Source: Yoonia sp.
GTDB lineage: Bacteria > Pseudomonadota > Alphaproteobacteria > Rhodobacterales > Rhodobacteraceae
DNA: 62,540 nucleotides
Reading direction: 5' to 3'
NCBI RefSeq assembly: GCF_030731595.1
Contig: NZ_JANQTS010000013.1
Location: 1 to 62,540 of the forward strand
In this document: positions 36,398 to 44,826 of the stretch, one piece after another
How positions within the stretch are numbered: position 1 is the stretch's first letter
Layout: each line of letters opens with the position of its first letter
Program-made: the position numbers and the translations under genes
The notes under the pieces: generated by a model
Told to the model about the DNA's origin: nothing
Seen by the model: the letters and a program-made list of their open reading frames with translations, nothing else
Databases searched by the model: none

Positions 36398-37683
36398 TGC
36401 TCAAAGATGAAGACCGGATTTTCACGAACCTTTACGGGATGCACGACCGCACGCTGAAAGGCGCGCAGGCGCGGGGCCATTGGGATGGCACCGCTGGCAT
36501 CATCAAAAAGGGCCGCGACTGGATCATCAACGAAATGAAAGCCTCTGGCTTGCGCGGCCGGGGCGGGGCGGGTTTCCCGACGGGCCTGAAGTGGTCGTTC
36601 ATGCCCAAGGAAAGCGACGGACGTCCGGCCTATCTGGTTGTGAATGCCGACGAATCCGAACCGGGTACCTGCAAAGACCGCGAGATCATGCGCCATGATC
36701 CGCATACGCTGGTCGAGGGCTGCCTGATTGCCAGCTTCGCAATGAACGCAAACGCCTGCTATATCTACATCCGTGGCGAGTACATTCGCGAAAAAGAAGC
36801 CCTGCAAGCGGCAATCGACGAATGTTACGCCGCAGGTCTGGTCGGCAAGAACGCGGCAAAGTCCGGCTGGGATTTTGACATTTACCTGACCCACGGGGCA
36901 GGGGCTTATATCTGCGGCGAAGAGACCGCACTGCTGGAAAGCCTTGAAGGCAAAAAGGGTATGCCGCGCATGAAGCCGCCATTCCCTGCCGGTGCCGGTC
37001 TTTATGGCTGCCCGACCACGGTGAACAATGTGGAATCGATCGCTGTCGTCCCGACGATCCTGCGCCGTGGTGGTGGCTGGTTTGCCGGCATGGGCCGTCC
37101 GAACAACGCGGGCACCAAGCTTTTTGCGATCTCGGGTCATGTGAACAACCCCTGCGTCGTCGAAGAAGAGATGTCGATCCCGTTCGAGGAACTGATCGAA
37201 AAGCACTGCGGCGGTATTCGCGGTGGCTGGGACAACCTCAAGGCGGTGATCCCCGGCGGGTCTTCGGTGCCTTGCGTGCGCGGCGAAAACATGCGCGACG
37301 CGATCATGGACTTTGACGCGCTGAAGGAAAAGGGATCAAGCCTTGGCACGGCGGCTGTGATCGTCATGGATAACTCCACTGACATGATCAAGGCGATCTG
37401 GCGGCTGTCGAAATTCTACAAGCACGAAAGCTGTGGCCAATGTACGCCGTGCCGCGAAGGGACTGGCTGGATGATGCGCGTCATGGCGCGTCTGGTCGAA
37501 GGCAATGCGTCGGTGGAAGAGATCGACATGCTGCTGGACGTGACCAAACAGGTCGAGGGTCATACGATTTGCGCATTGGGTGATGCGGCCGCTTGGCCGA
37601 TACAGGGCTTGATCAAGAACTTCCGGGACGAGATCGAGGACCGGATCAAACACAAACGTCTTGCAGGGATGGCAGCAGAATGA
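36397..37683 (+). CDS. nuoF: NADH-quinone oxidoreductase subunit F
   Basis: 428 aa. Binds NADH and FMN and holds cluster N3. Seen: FMN/NADH glycine-rich region [49 protein letters not shown] and the N3 ligands [15 protein letters not shown] plus a C-terminal Cys (HTICALGD). The start MLKDEDRIF at 36397 is chosen over one upstream inside DUF5337. Ends with an ATGA overlap on a lipoprotein gene. Confidence 0.97.
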   Translation: MLKDEDRIFTNLYGMHDRTLKGAQARGHWDGTAGIIKKGRDWIINEMKASGLRGRGGAGFPTGLKWSFMPKESDGRPAYLVVNADESEPGTCKDREIMRHDPHTLVEGCLIASFAMNANACYIYIRGEYIREKEALQAAIDECYAAGLVGKNAAKSGWDFDIYLTHGAGAYICGEETALLESLEGKKGMPRMKPPFPAGAGLYGCPTTVNNVESIAVVPTILRRGGGWFAGMGRPNNAGTKLFAISGHVNNPCVVEEEMSIPFEELIEKHCGGIRGGWDNLKAVIPGGSSVPCVRGENMRDAIMDFDALKEKGSSLGTAAVIVMDNSTDMIKAIWRLSKFYKHESCGQCTPCREGTGWMMRVMARLVEGNASVEEIDMLLDVTKQVEGHTICALGDAAAWPIQGLIKNFRDEIEDRIKHKRLAGMAAE

Positions 37684-38084
37684 TGAAACGTGGATTGATG
37701 TTTGGCGCGGCTTTGACACTGGCCGCTTGTGCGACAGGTGGGGCACGGTCTTTTGATGATCCCGCAGTCCAGAAACTCTTCACCATGTCGACGCCGATGT
37801 ATTACGCCAATCTTAGCTTGGCCAATTCAGTGGCGCAGAATTGCGCCCGCTATTCCTATGACGCGGCGCTTGATGCGGAATTGAACGAGGCGCGCAACGA
37901 AGTGGGGCGCGGCTCACTCTCTGCCAACGCTTTGCGCAACGCGATCGAGCTTGAAACAGACGTCAGCGAGCGGAGCTTTATGGCAAAGCATGACGTAGAG
38001 CTGACAGGGACCGATCTTTGCGCGGCTGGCGATGCAGAAGTGCTTGAGGGCTCTGCGATCAGCGCAATGCTGATTCCGGCTTAA
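37680..38084 (+). CDS. small lipoprotein in the nuo operon
   Basis: 134 aa. Seen: [17 protein letters not shown] with a perfect lipobox LAAC (Cys17), then [10 protein letters not shown] and a helical mature part with two cysteines (QNCARYS, TDLCAAG). The start ATGATGA overlaps the nuoF stop. Predicted to be anchored to the outer or inner membrane facing the periplasm. Unknown family; its co-translation with the NADH-binding subunit is notable because the two proteins act on opposite sides of the membrane. Confidence 0.7.
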   Translation: MMKRGLMFGAALTLAACATGGARSFDDPAVQKLFTMSTPMYYANLSLANSVAQNCARYSYDAALDAELNEARNEVGRGSLSANALRNAIELETDVSERSFMAKHDVELTGTDLCAAGDAEVLEGSAISAMLIPA

Positions 38085-38094
38085 ACGCTTCCGT

Positions 38095-38328
38095 ATGGCG
38101 TTTCGCACTCTTCTTGACGGGGCCGCGAGCATTGCTGCGGCCCTTTTTACATCCGCCGTCTGTGGATTGCCCGCCTGGTTTACGGTGCAGGCGGTCCGTG
38201 CCGAGATAGCACCGCTTTGGGCCTATGGTGCTGCCGCAGCGATTGGCATCATTGGTTTGGTTCTGGCTTTTGCGTTTTTGCGCAAAGGGATTTCAGGAGT
38301 TGCACCGACACGCCAACGGCGCCGTTAA
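38095..38328 (+). CDS. small two-segment membrane protein (contains a terminator-like hairpin)
   Basis: 77 aa. Seen: two hydrophobic stretches (SIAAALFTSAVCGLPAWFTV, YGAAAAIGIIGLVLAFAFL) and a basic tail (TRQRRR). The ribosome site is weak. Bases 38120-38148 within it form an ideal intrinsic terminator, so either the gene is read only when transcription passes it, or the frame is not a real gene and the hairpin ends the nuoF transcript. The protein-like hydrophobic pattern favours a real gene. Confidence 0.5.
   Translation: MAFRTLLDGAASIAAALFTSAVCGLPAWFTVQAVRAEIAPLWAYGAAAAIGIIGLVLAFAFLRKGISGVAPTRQRRR
38120..38148 (+). terminator. intrinsic-terminator-like hairpin inside the nuo cluster
   Basis: GGGCCGC (38120-38126), 10-base loop, GCGGCCC (38137-38143), then TTTTT (38144-38148). 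Perfect 7-bp GC stem with an uninterrupted T tract on the plus strand, the transcribed direction. It lies about 35 bases downstream of the lipoprotein stop and inside the small gene 38095-38328. It could reduce read-through from nuoA-F into nuoG-N. Confidence 0.6.
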
Positions 38329-38349
38329 ACTTTAGCCAAAGGACGCCCC

Positions 38350-38802
38350 ATGCATCTTGCCGAGTTGAATATAGGACGCTTGCTCGCCCCGACTGACGAT
38401 CCGCGTGTGGCCGAGTTCATGGCCAACCTTGACCGCGTGAATGGTCTTGGCAAGCGGATGCCCGGTTTTGTATGGATGATGGAAGGATCGGGCGAGCCGG
38501 GTAAGGGCAACACAGAGGCTTGTTTGGACGGTGATCCGCAGTTCGTCGCAAACCTGTCTGTCTGGGAAACCGCACCGCAGCTCAAGACATTCGTGTTCGA
38601 TACCCTGCACGCCAAATTCATGGATCGTGGCAAGGAATGGTTCGAAAATCTGGTGCAGATGCATTTTGTGATGTGGTGGGTGCCTGAGGGAACGCAGCCT
38701 ACTCTGGATCAGGCAATGGCGAAACTGGCGCACCGCCAGGCGCATGGCGACAGCGACGATGCTTTCGGCTGGGACTGGCTGCGGGCGCATCAAGCATCCT
38801 GA
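38350..38802 (+). CDS. DUF3291 domain protein
   Basis: 150 aa. Seen: LAELNIGRLLAPTDDPRVAEF at the start, GLGKRMPGFVWMMEG, LSVWETAPQLKTFVFDTLH and a Trp-rich WWVPEGTQPTL block, the pattern of DUF3291, a ferredoxin-like fold related to monooxygenase/EthD-type domains. AAAGGA lies 6 bases before the ATG. It is soluble, with no signal peptide. It sits in the nuo interval but such proteins also occur elsewhere, so a link to complex I is uncertain. Confidence 0.75.
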   Translation: MHLAELNIGRLLAPTDDPRVAEFMANLDRVNGLGKRMPGFVWMMEGSGEPGKGNTEACLDGDPQFVANLSVWETAPQLKTFVFDTLHAKFMDRGKEWFENLVQMHFVMWWVPEGTQPTLDQAMAKLAHRQAHGDSDDAFGWDWLRAHQAS

Positions 38803-38934
38803 GGGCGGCCCGCGCTGGCAATCTGGCGTAAACACACCGATGTCATCGCGCTGATATTGAATAACCTGCGCATAAAGCTGATGTCATTCCCAACACCAAA
38901 CGGTGCATCACGCGCCGCAGGTTGGAGAATGGAA

Positions 38935-39339
38935 ATGAAGAAGCCCGCGATCTTTATCGTGATTGCTCTGGCCGCCGTGATGGCTGCTGGCAACCTGTCC
39001 GCCCAAACGGCGCTCAAGGACGTGGCTTATGTGCGTGACGGGATTATCCAAGTGGGCATGGCCTACGAGATTTCACGCAAATGCGACGCCATCAGCGCGC
39101 GCACCTTCCGTGGCTTGAGCTATCTGAACACTCTCAAGAACCATGCGCGCAGCCTTGGCTATTCCGAGGCCGACATCGACGCCTATGTGAACGATAAGGC
39201 CGAAGAGGACCGACTTGAGCAGATCGCGCGGCAGCAATTGGCCGATTTGGGTGCTGTACCGGGCGATGCGGCCAGTTATTGCGCGGTTGGTCGCGCCCAG
39301 ATTGCCGCAAATACACGTGTTGGCTGGCTGCTGCGCTAA
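38935..39339 (+). CDS. DUF5333-type exported protein
   Basis: 134 aa. Seen: signal peptide MKKPAIFIVIALAAVMAAGNLSA, then a helical mature part with two cysteines (SRKCDAIS, ASYCAVG) likely to pair, and TLKNHARSLGYSEADIDAYV. This fits DUF5333, which I recall as a Rhodobacterales family beside nuoG. GGAGA precedes the ATG at 38935; an ATG two codons earlier is possible. Periplasmic, function unknown. The gap 38803-38934 shows no further gene. Confidence 0.65.
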   Translation: MKKPAIFIVIALAAVMAAGNLSAQTALKDVAYVRDGIIQVGMAYEISRKCDAISARTFRGLSYLNTLKNHARSLGYSEADIDAYVNDKAEEDRLEQIARQQLADLGAVPGDAASYCAVGRAQIAANTRVGWLLR

Positions 39340-39403
39340 AGCCATTGCTGCAAGTGCGAAAATTGCTTTCTTTTTTGTCGTTCAGACTGGCATCATAGCG
39401 TCG

Positions 39404-39432
39404 GTCGCGTTAGAACGCGACGCAACGCGTTG
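39404..39432 (+). repeat. adjacent palindromes upstream of nuoG
   Basis: GTCGCGTT-AG-AACGCGAC (39404-39421) is followed directly by the 10-base palindrome CAACGCGTTG (39423-39432). The shared AACGCG core allows alternative pairings, so the leader could switch structures or bind a dimeric protein. A T-rich stretch CTTTCTTTTTTG precedes it. It lies 47 bases before the nuoG start in a 139-base gap with no gene. Confidence 0.5.
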
Positions 39433-39478
39433 TACCCCCTGCGGCCTATGACGCGACCGGGAACATATAAGGCACGCC

Positions 39479-41497
39479 ATGTCTAATCTGCGCAAAGTCG
39501 TCATCGATGGGAACGAGGTCGAAGTTGATGGGGCCATGACCCTGATACAGGCCTGTGAAGTTGCGGGCATCGAAATCCCGCGGTTCTGCTATCATGAGCG
39601 GCTGTCAATTGCGGGCAACTGCCGGATGTGTCTGGTCGAGGTTGTGGGCGGCCCGCCGAAACCCGCCGCCTCTTGTGCGATGCAGGTCAAGGATTTGCGC
39701 CCCGGTCCCGAAGGCCAGCCGCCCGTTGTGAAAACCAACTCGCCCATGGTCAAAAAGGCCCGCGAAGGCGTGATGGAGTTTCTGCTTATCAATCACCCGC
39801 TGGATTGCCCGATTTGCGATCAAGGCGGCGAATGTGACCTGCAGGATCAGGCGATGGCTTACGGCGTCGACTTCAGCCGCTTCCGTGAACCCAAGCGCGC
39901 GACCGAAGATCTGGACCTTGGCCCGCTGGTCGAAACCCATATGACCCGCTGTATTTCCTGCACCCGCTGCGTGCGTTTCACGACCGAAGTCGCAGGCATT
40001 CACCAGATGGGCCAGACAGGTCGCGGCGAAGATGCCGAGATCACAAGTTATCTGGGCGAAACGCTGGATTCGAACATGCAGGGCAATATCATTGATCTCT
40101 GCCCCGTGGGTGCGCTGGTATCGAAACCTTACGCCTTTACCGCCCGTCCTTGGGAATTGACCAAAACCGAATCCATCGATGTGATGGATGCGCTTGGGTC
40201 CAACATCCGCGTCGATACCAAAGGTCGCGAAGTGATGCGATTCCTGCCGCGCAACCATGACGGCGTGAACGAGGAGTGGATTTCCGACAAGACCCGCTTT
40301 GTCTGGGACGGTCTGCGCCGCCAGCGTTTGGACACACCTTATATCCGCGAAAACGGCAAACTGCGCAAAGCCAGCTGGCCCGAAGCGCTTGCTGCTGTGG
40401 CTGCGGCCATGAAGGGCAAGAAAATCGCGGGTCTGGTCGGTGATCTGGCCCCGGTTGAGGCCGCATTCGCGCTCAAGCAGTTGATCGAAGGGCAGGGCGG
40501 TCACGTCGAATGCCGGACCGATGGGGCGAAGCTGCCGATTGGCAACCGCTCTGCTTATGTGGGTACGGCTGCGATTGAAGATATCGATAGCGCCAAGATG
40601 ATCCAGTTGATCGGCACGAACCCCCGCGACGAGGCCCCAGTGCTCAATTCCCGCTTGCGGCGTGCGTGGGCAAATGGGGCAACTGTGGGGATGATCGGTC
40701 CGCAGGTTGATCTGACCTTTGATGTCGTGCCCGTCGGGACCGACCGTCAGGCGCTTGTCGATACCGCCGCCAAAGAGATGGGCGCGGTCAAGGATATGGA
40801 CAGCCTTGTCGTGATCGGCATGGGTGCGCTGCGCGAAGCGGATGGCGAGGCGGTGCTGTCTCAGGCGATGGAACTGGCGTCCAAGACCAATTCCAAGTTT
40901 CTTGTTTTGCACACTGCGGCAGGCCGCGTGGGCGCGATGGATGTGGGTGCTGTGACCGAAGGCGGGCTTGAGGCCGCGCTGGATGGAGCAGAGGTGGTCT
41001 ATAACCTTGGCGCCGACGAGGTCGATATCGCACCCGGTGCTTTCGTGATTTACCAAGGCAGCCACGGCGACCGGGGTGCGCATCGCGCAGATATCATCCT
41101 GCCGTCTGCCGCCTACACCGAAGAAAACGGGCTTTTCGTCAATACAGAAGGCCGCCCGCAACTGGCACTGCGCGCCAGCTTCCCGCCGGGTGAGGCCAAA
41201 GAAAACTGGGCCATCCTGCGGGCGCTGTCTGCGGAGCTTGGGGCGATGCTGCCCTATGACAGCATGGCGCAACTGCGTCAGGCCATTGTGAAAGCGCATC
41301 CGCATCTGGGCCGAATTGATTCTGTGGCCGAAAACGCATGGCAGCCGATCCCGCTCAAGACGCCGGGCAAGGCTGATTTCGTGAATGCGATCAGTGATTT
41401 CTATCTGACGAACCCCATCGCGCGGGCCTCTGCCCTGATGGCGGAACTGAGTGCGAACGCGAAGGCACGCAAAGCTGCGCCGATGGCTGCGGAATAA
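39479..41497 (+). CDS. nuoG: NADH-quinone oxidoreductase subunit G
   Basis: 672 aa, close to the Paracoccus length. Seen: N-terminal [2Fe-2S] N1b ligands ([17 protein letters not shown]), the His-ligated N5 region [17 protein letters not shown]4 ligands [11 protein letters not shown], and a molybdopterin-enzyme-like C-terminal domain without cofactor. AAGGCA precedes the ATG. The upstream gap with palindromes, and the terminator-like hairpin 1.3 kb earlier, suggest that a second promoter may drive nuoG onward. Confidence 0.97.
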   Translation: MSNLRKVVIDGNEVEVDGAMTLIQACEVAGIEIPRFCYHERLSIAGNCRMCLVEVVGGPPKPAASCAMQVKDLRPGPEGQPPVVKTNSPMVKKAREGVMEFLLINHPLDCPICDQGGECDLQDQAMAYGVDFSRFREPKRATEDLDLGPLVETHMTRCISCTRCVRFTTEVAGIHQMGQTGRGEDAEITSYLGETLDSNMQGNIIDLCPVGALVSKPYAFTARPWELTKTESIDVMDALGSNIRVDTKGREVMRFLPRNHDGVNEEWISDKTRFVWDGLRRQRLDTPYIRENGKLRKASWPEALAAVAAAMKGKKIAGLVGDLAPVEAAFALKQLIEGQGGHVECRTDGAKLPIGNRSAYVGTAAIEDIDSAKMIQLIGTNPRDEAPVLNSRLRRAWANGATVGMIGPQVDLTFDVVPVGTDRQALVDTAAKEMGAVKDMDSLVVIGMGALREADGEAVLSQAMELASKTNSKFLVLHTAAGRVGAMDVGAVTEGGLEAALDGAEVVYNLGADEVDIAPGAFVIYQGSHGDRGAHRADIILPSAAYTEENGLFVNTEGRPQLALRASFPPGEAKENWAILRALSAELGAMLPYDSMAQLRQAIVKAHPHLGRIDSVAENAWQPIPLKTPGKADFVNAISDFYLTNPIARASALMAELSANAKARKAAPMAAE

Positions 41498-41508
41498 GGA
41501 CGACGACA

Positions 41509-42549
41509 ATGGTTGAATTTTTCACCAACACCAACCTTGGCATTGTCCTTGTGATCCTGGGTCAGTGTTTGCTGGTGCTGATCCCGCTGTTGCTGGCGCT
41601 GGCCTTCCTGATGTACGCGGACCGCAAGGTTTGGGCCGCGGTCCAGATGCGGCGCGGGCCCAATATCGTGGGTCCTTTTGGCCTGTTGCAGTCATTCGCG
41701 GATTTCCTGAAATACATCGTCAAGGAAATCGTCGTTCCGGCAGGCGCGGATCGCTTTGTCTTCTTCCTCGCCCCCTTGATCGCCTTTGTGCTGTCGGTCG
41801 TGGCGTGGGCCGTTATTCCGTTCAATGACGGTTGGGTCTTGTCCGATATCAACGTGGCGATCCTTTATATCTTCGCGATTGGCTCGCTTGAGGTCTATGG
41901 CGTGATCATGGGCGGCTGGGCGTCGAACTCGAAATATCCGTTCCTCGGCTCACTGCGCTCTGCGGCACAGATGATTTCTTACGAAGTCTCGATCGGTCTG
42001 ATCATCATCGGGGTGATTATATCGGCAGGGTCGATGAATTTCGGCGATATCGTCGCCGCGCAGGACGGTGATGCGGGCCTTTTCAACTGGTTCTGGGTCG
42101 CGCATTTCCCGATGCTGTTCTTGTTCTTTATCAGTGCCTTGGCTGAAACGAACCGTCCGCCGTTCGATTTGCCAGAGGCGGAATCGGAACTGGTTGCAGG
42201 CTATCAGGTGGAATATTCGTCCACCCCGTTCCTGCTGTTCATGATCGGCGAATTGATGGCCGTTGTGCTGATGTGCGCGCTGATCTCGCTGCTGTTTTTC
42301 GGCGGCTGGTTGTCACCTATTCCGGGTCTGCCGGATGGTATCGGCTGGATGGTGCTGAAGATGGCGCTGGTCTTCTTTATGTTCGCGATGGTCAAGGCGA
42401 TTACCCCCCGCTACCGCTATGACCAGCTGATGCGGATCGGCTGGAAAGTGTTCCTGCCGATGTCGCTGGGCTGGGTCGTGCTGGTGTCTTTCCTCGCAAA
42501 ATTCGAAGTTCTCGGCGGCTTCTGGGCCCGCTGGGCGATTGGAGCTTAA
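41509..42549 (+). CDS. nuoH: NADH-quinone oxidoreductase subunit H
   Basis: 346 aa, eight or more membrane segments. It links the quinone site to the proton pumps. Seen: [46 protein letters not shown] with conserved Glu, and [21 protein letters not shown], the acidic loop at the quinone tunnel. Separated from nuoG by 11 bases with GGACGA as ribosome site and from nuoI by 3. Confidence 0.97.
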   Translation: MVEFFTNTNLGIVLVILGQCLLVLIPLLLALAFLMYADRKVWAAVQMRRGPNIVGPFGLLQSFADFLKYIVKEIVVPAGADRFVFFLAPLIAFVLSVVAWAVIPFNDGWVLSDINVAILYIFAIGSLEVYGVIMGGWASNSKYPFLGSLRSAAQMISYEVSIGLIIIGVIISAGSMNFGDIVAAQDGDAGLFNWFWVAHFPMLFLFFISALAETNRPPFDLPEAESELVAGYQVEYSSTPFLLFMIGELMAVVLMCALISLLFFGGWLSPIPGLPDGIGWMVLKMALVFFMFAMVKAITPRYRYDQLMRIGWKVFLPMSLGWVVLVSFLAKFEVLGGFWARWAIGA

Positions 42550-42552
42550 TCA

Positions 42553-43047
42553 ATGACCCAAATGGATTACACCCGCGCCGCCAAGTACTTTTTGCTTCAG
42601 GATTTCTGGCATGGTTTCCGCCTTGGTATGAAGTATTTCTTTGCGCCCAAGGCCACGCTGAACTACCCGCATGAAAAGGGACCCTTGTCCCCACGGTTCC
42701 GGGGCGAGCATGCCTTGCGTCGCTATCCCAACGGCGAAGAACGCTGCATTGCGTGCAAGCTGTGCGAGGCTGTCTGCCCCGCGCAAGCCATCACCATCGA
42801 CGCCGAACCACGTGATGACGGCAGCCGCCGCACCACCCGCTATGACATCGACATGACCAAATGCATCTACTGCGGTTTCTGCCAAGAGGCCTGTCCGGTG
42901 GATGCCATCGTCGAGGGCCCGAATTTCGAGTTCAGCACCGAGACGCGCGAAGAATTGTACTACGACAAGGCCAAGCTGCTGGAAAACGGCGACCGCTGGG
43001 AATCAGAGATTGCGCGCAATCTGGAACTGGATGCACCCTACAGATGA
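42553..43047 (+). CDS. nuoI: NADH-quinone oxidoreductase subunit I
   Basis: 164 aa with two [4Fe-4S] clusters, N6a and N6b. Seen: [16 protein letters not shown] and [19 protein letters not shown], each giving CxxCxxCxxxCP. It connects NuoG clusters to N2 in NuoB. Its last codons overlap by ATGA the first of two carboxymuconolactone-decarboxylase-like genes that interrupt the usual nuoI-nuoJ order. Confidence 0.97.
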   Translation: MTQMDYTRAAKYFLLQDFWHGFRLGMKYFFAPKATLNYPHEKGPLSPRFRGEHALRRYPNGEERCIACKLCEAVCPAQAITIDAEPRDDGSRRTTRYDIDMTKCIYCGFCQEACPVDAIVEGPNFEFSTETREELYYDKAKLLENGDRWESEIARNLELDAPYR

Positions 43048-43433
43048 GCCTTGACGAACCCACATACGAGCGCGGCAAGGCGCTGTCAGAGCAGGTCAAT
43101 CCCGGCATGGAAGACGCGCTGGCAGCCCGCTATGATGCGCTGGTCCCCGGTCTGTCGCGGATGGTCGTCGAAGTCCCCTATGGCACTTTCTACGCGCGCG
43201 GCGTGGTCGACGAAAAGACCCGTCTTTTGGCGACTGTTGCCGCATTGACCGCACAGGGCGGGCAGACCAAGCCGCAGCTTAAGGTGAATATCGCCAGCGC
43301 GCGCGCTGTTGGCGCAAGCCGCGAAGAGATTTGCGAAATCATTTATCAAATGACCCTTTATGGCGGGTTTCCGGCCATGATTAACGGCTTGAACGCCGCG
43401 ATTGAAGTTTTTGAAGCTGAGGAGGCGGTATGA
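43044..43433 (+). CDS. carboxymuconolactone-decarboxylase-like protein (no CxxC)
   Basis: 129 aa. Seen: CMD-fold blocks [28 protein letters not shown] and [26 protein letters not shown]. The redox CxxC pair of AhpD-type peroxidases is absent; a lone Cys remains in EEICEII. So it is more like gamma-carboxymuconolactone decarboxylase or a non-redox homologue. ATGA overlaps on both sides tie it to nuoI and to a second copy. Confidence 0.78.
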   Translation: MSLDEPTYERGKALSEQVNPGMEDALAARYDALVPGLSRMVVEVPYGTFYARGVVDEKTRLLATVAALTAQGGQTKPQLKVNIASARAVGASREEICEIIYQMTLYGGFPAMINGLNAAIEVFEAEEAV

Positions 43434-43828
43434 GCGACACAAATCCCTTTGAAGCGATGATGAAGATGTCTCAGGACTGGGCCAAGTCGATGAATTTCGA
43501 CATGGAGGCCTTTACGCCCAAAGGGTTCGAAGCGCTCTGGCCAACCATGCCCAAAGAAACGATGGAGATGTTCTTTGGCAAGGGCATCAACCCCGACGGT
43601 CTTGACGCGAAAACGCGGCTTTTGCTGACGCTGGCGGGGCTGACCGTACTGGGCGCGCAGGCCGAGGCGCAGATCAGGCTGACGGTCCGCCATTTGGTGG
43701 AAGCCGGAGCCACGAAACAGGAAATCGCCGAAACGATTGCCCAGATGGGCATGTTTGCGGGCGTGCCGGCCATGACCAAGGCTATGGAACTGGCAAACGA
43801 AGTGTTGGAAAAGGACGAAAGCGCATGA
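43430..43828 (+). CDS. carboxymuconolactone-decarboxylase-like protein, second copy (no Cys)
   Basis: 132 aa. Seen: an acidic helical N-terminal part ([17 protein letters not shown]), then [25 protein letters not shown] and [26 protein letters not shown], aligned with the preceding protein's core. It has no cysteine at all, so peroxidase activity is excluded by known mechanism. ATGA overlap with nuoJ. The pair may form a hetero-oligomer (inference) since CMD proteins are usually trimers or hexamers. Confidence 0.78.
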   Translation: MSDTNPFEAMMKMSQDWAKSMNFDMEAFTPKGFEALWPTMPKETMEMFFGKGINPDGLDAKTRLLLTLAGLTVLGAQAEAQIRLTVRHLVEAGATKQEIAETIAQMGMFAGVPAMTKAMELANEVLEKDESA

Positions 43829-44430
43829 CCGTCTTCGCGTTCACATTTTACCTATTCGCGGTGACGACCGTCACCGGAGGGCTGATGACTGTGGTCAGCC
43901 GTAATCCGGTCCATTCGGTCCTGTGGCTGATCCTTGCTTTCTTGTCGTCCGCCGGTCTGTTTGTGACCTTGGGCGCGGAATTTGTCGCCATGCTGCTGAT
44001 CATTGTCTACGTGGGCGCGGTGGCGGTGCTGTTCTTGTTTGTGGTCATGATGCTGGACATTGATTTCGCCGAATTGAAGGCGGAAATGACCAAATACCTG
44101 CCGCTTGGCCTGCTGATCGGTGTGGTGATCCTGATGCAACTGGCTTTGGCGCTTGGTGTCTGGGGCTTCTCTGACGGGGTTCAGGGGCGCATCGCTGCGC
44201 CAACCGGCGATCTGGACAACACCCGCGCCTTGGGTCTGCTGCTTTATGACAAATATATCCTGCTGTTCCAGCTTTCCGGCCTGATCCTGCTGGTTGCGAT
44301 GATCGGGGCGATCGTCCTGACCCTGCGCCACCGTGTCGATATCAAGCGTCAGAATGTGCTGGCCCAGATGTACCGCGATCCGGCCAAGGCGATGGAACTC
44401 AAAGACGTCAAACCGGGGCAGGGTCTGTGA
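43825..44430 (+). CDS. nuoJ: NADH-quinone oxidoreductase subunit J
   Basis: 201 aa, five membrane segments. Seen: [50 protein letters not shown], the strongly conserved helix region including the pi-bulge segment, given here as adjacent parts [13 protein letters not shown] and [20 protein letters not shown]-terminal tail [17 protein letters not shown]. It follows the decarboxylase-like pair by ATGA overlap and is separated from nuoK by 85 bases of AT-rich palindromes. Confidence 0.96.
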   Translation: MTVFAFTFYLFAVTTVTGGLMTVVSRNPVHSVLWLILAFLSSAGLFVTLGAEFVAMLLIIVYVGAVAVLFLFVVMMLDIDFAELKAEMTKYLPLGLLIGVVILMQLALALGVWGFSDGVQGRIAAPTGDLDNTRALGLLLYDKYILLFQLSGLILLVAMIGAIVLTLRHRVDIKRQNVLAQMYRDPAKAMELKDVKPGQGL

Positions 44431-44433
44431 TGC

Positions 44434-44491
44434 AAAATTTTTCGAGAAAAATTTTGGGGCACGAAGAAATTTCGCGAAATTTCTTCGCCCC
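44434..44491. repeat. two consecutive AT-rich palindromes between nuoJ and nuoK
   Basis: First: AAAATTTTTC-GA-GAAAAATTTT (44434-44455), a 10-bp stem. Second: CGAAGAAATTTCG directly followed by its complement CGAAATTTCTTCG (44462-44487), a perfect 26-base palindrome, flanked by GGGG (44456-44459) and CCCC (44488-44491) that can extend it. They start 3 bases after the nuoJ stop. They are far richer in A/T than the surrounding genes. May be a repeat family, a processing site or an mRNA stabiliser. Confidence 0.85.
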
Positions 44492-44515
44492 GTGGAAGAC
44501 CAAAGGAACGGCCCA

Positions 44516-44821
44516 ATGATCGGACTTGAACATTATTTGACGGTCGCGGCGACGCTGTTTGTGATTGGCATCTTCGGGCTGTTTCTGAACCGCAAGAACG
44601 TGATTATCCTGCTGATGAGCATCGAATTGATGCTGCTGGCGGTGAATATCAACCTTGTGGCCTTCTCGAGTTATCTGGGCGATCTGGTGGGTCAGGTCTT
44701 TACCCTGTTCGTGCTGACCGTCGCCGCCGCCGAGGCCGCGATTGGCCTTGCGATCCTTGTTTGTTTCTTCCGCAACCGCGGGACCATCGACGTTGAAGAC
44801 GTCAACGTGATGAAGGGTTAA
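44516..44821 (+). CDS. nuoK: NADH-quinone oxidoreductase subunit K
   Basis: 101 aa, the normal length, three membrane helices. Seen: [21 protein letters not shown], the conserved Glu in [15 protein letters not shown] and the second acidic helix [17 protein letters not shown]. The ATG at 44516 follows AAAGGA closely; frames open further upstream pass through the palindromes and are not used. nuoL starts 5 bases after the stop. Confidence 0.96.
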   Translation: MIGLEHYLTVAATLFVIGIFGLFLNRKNVIILLMSIELMLLAVNINLVAFSSYLGDLVGQVFTLFVLTVAAAEAAIGLAILVCFFRNRGTIDVEDVNVMKG

Positions 44822-44826
44822 GACCA

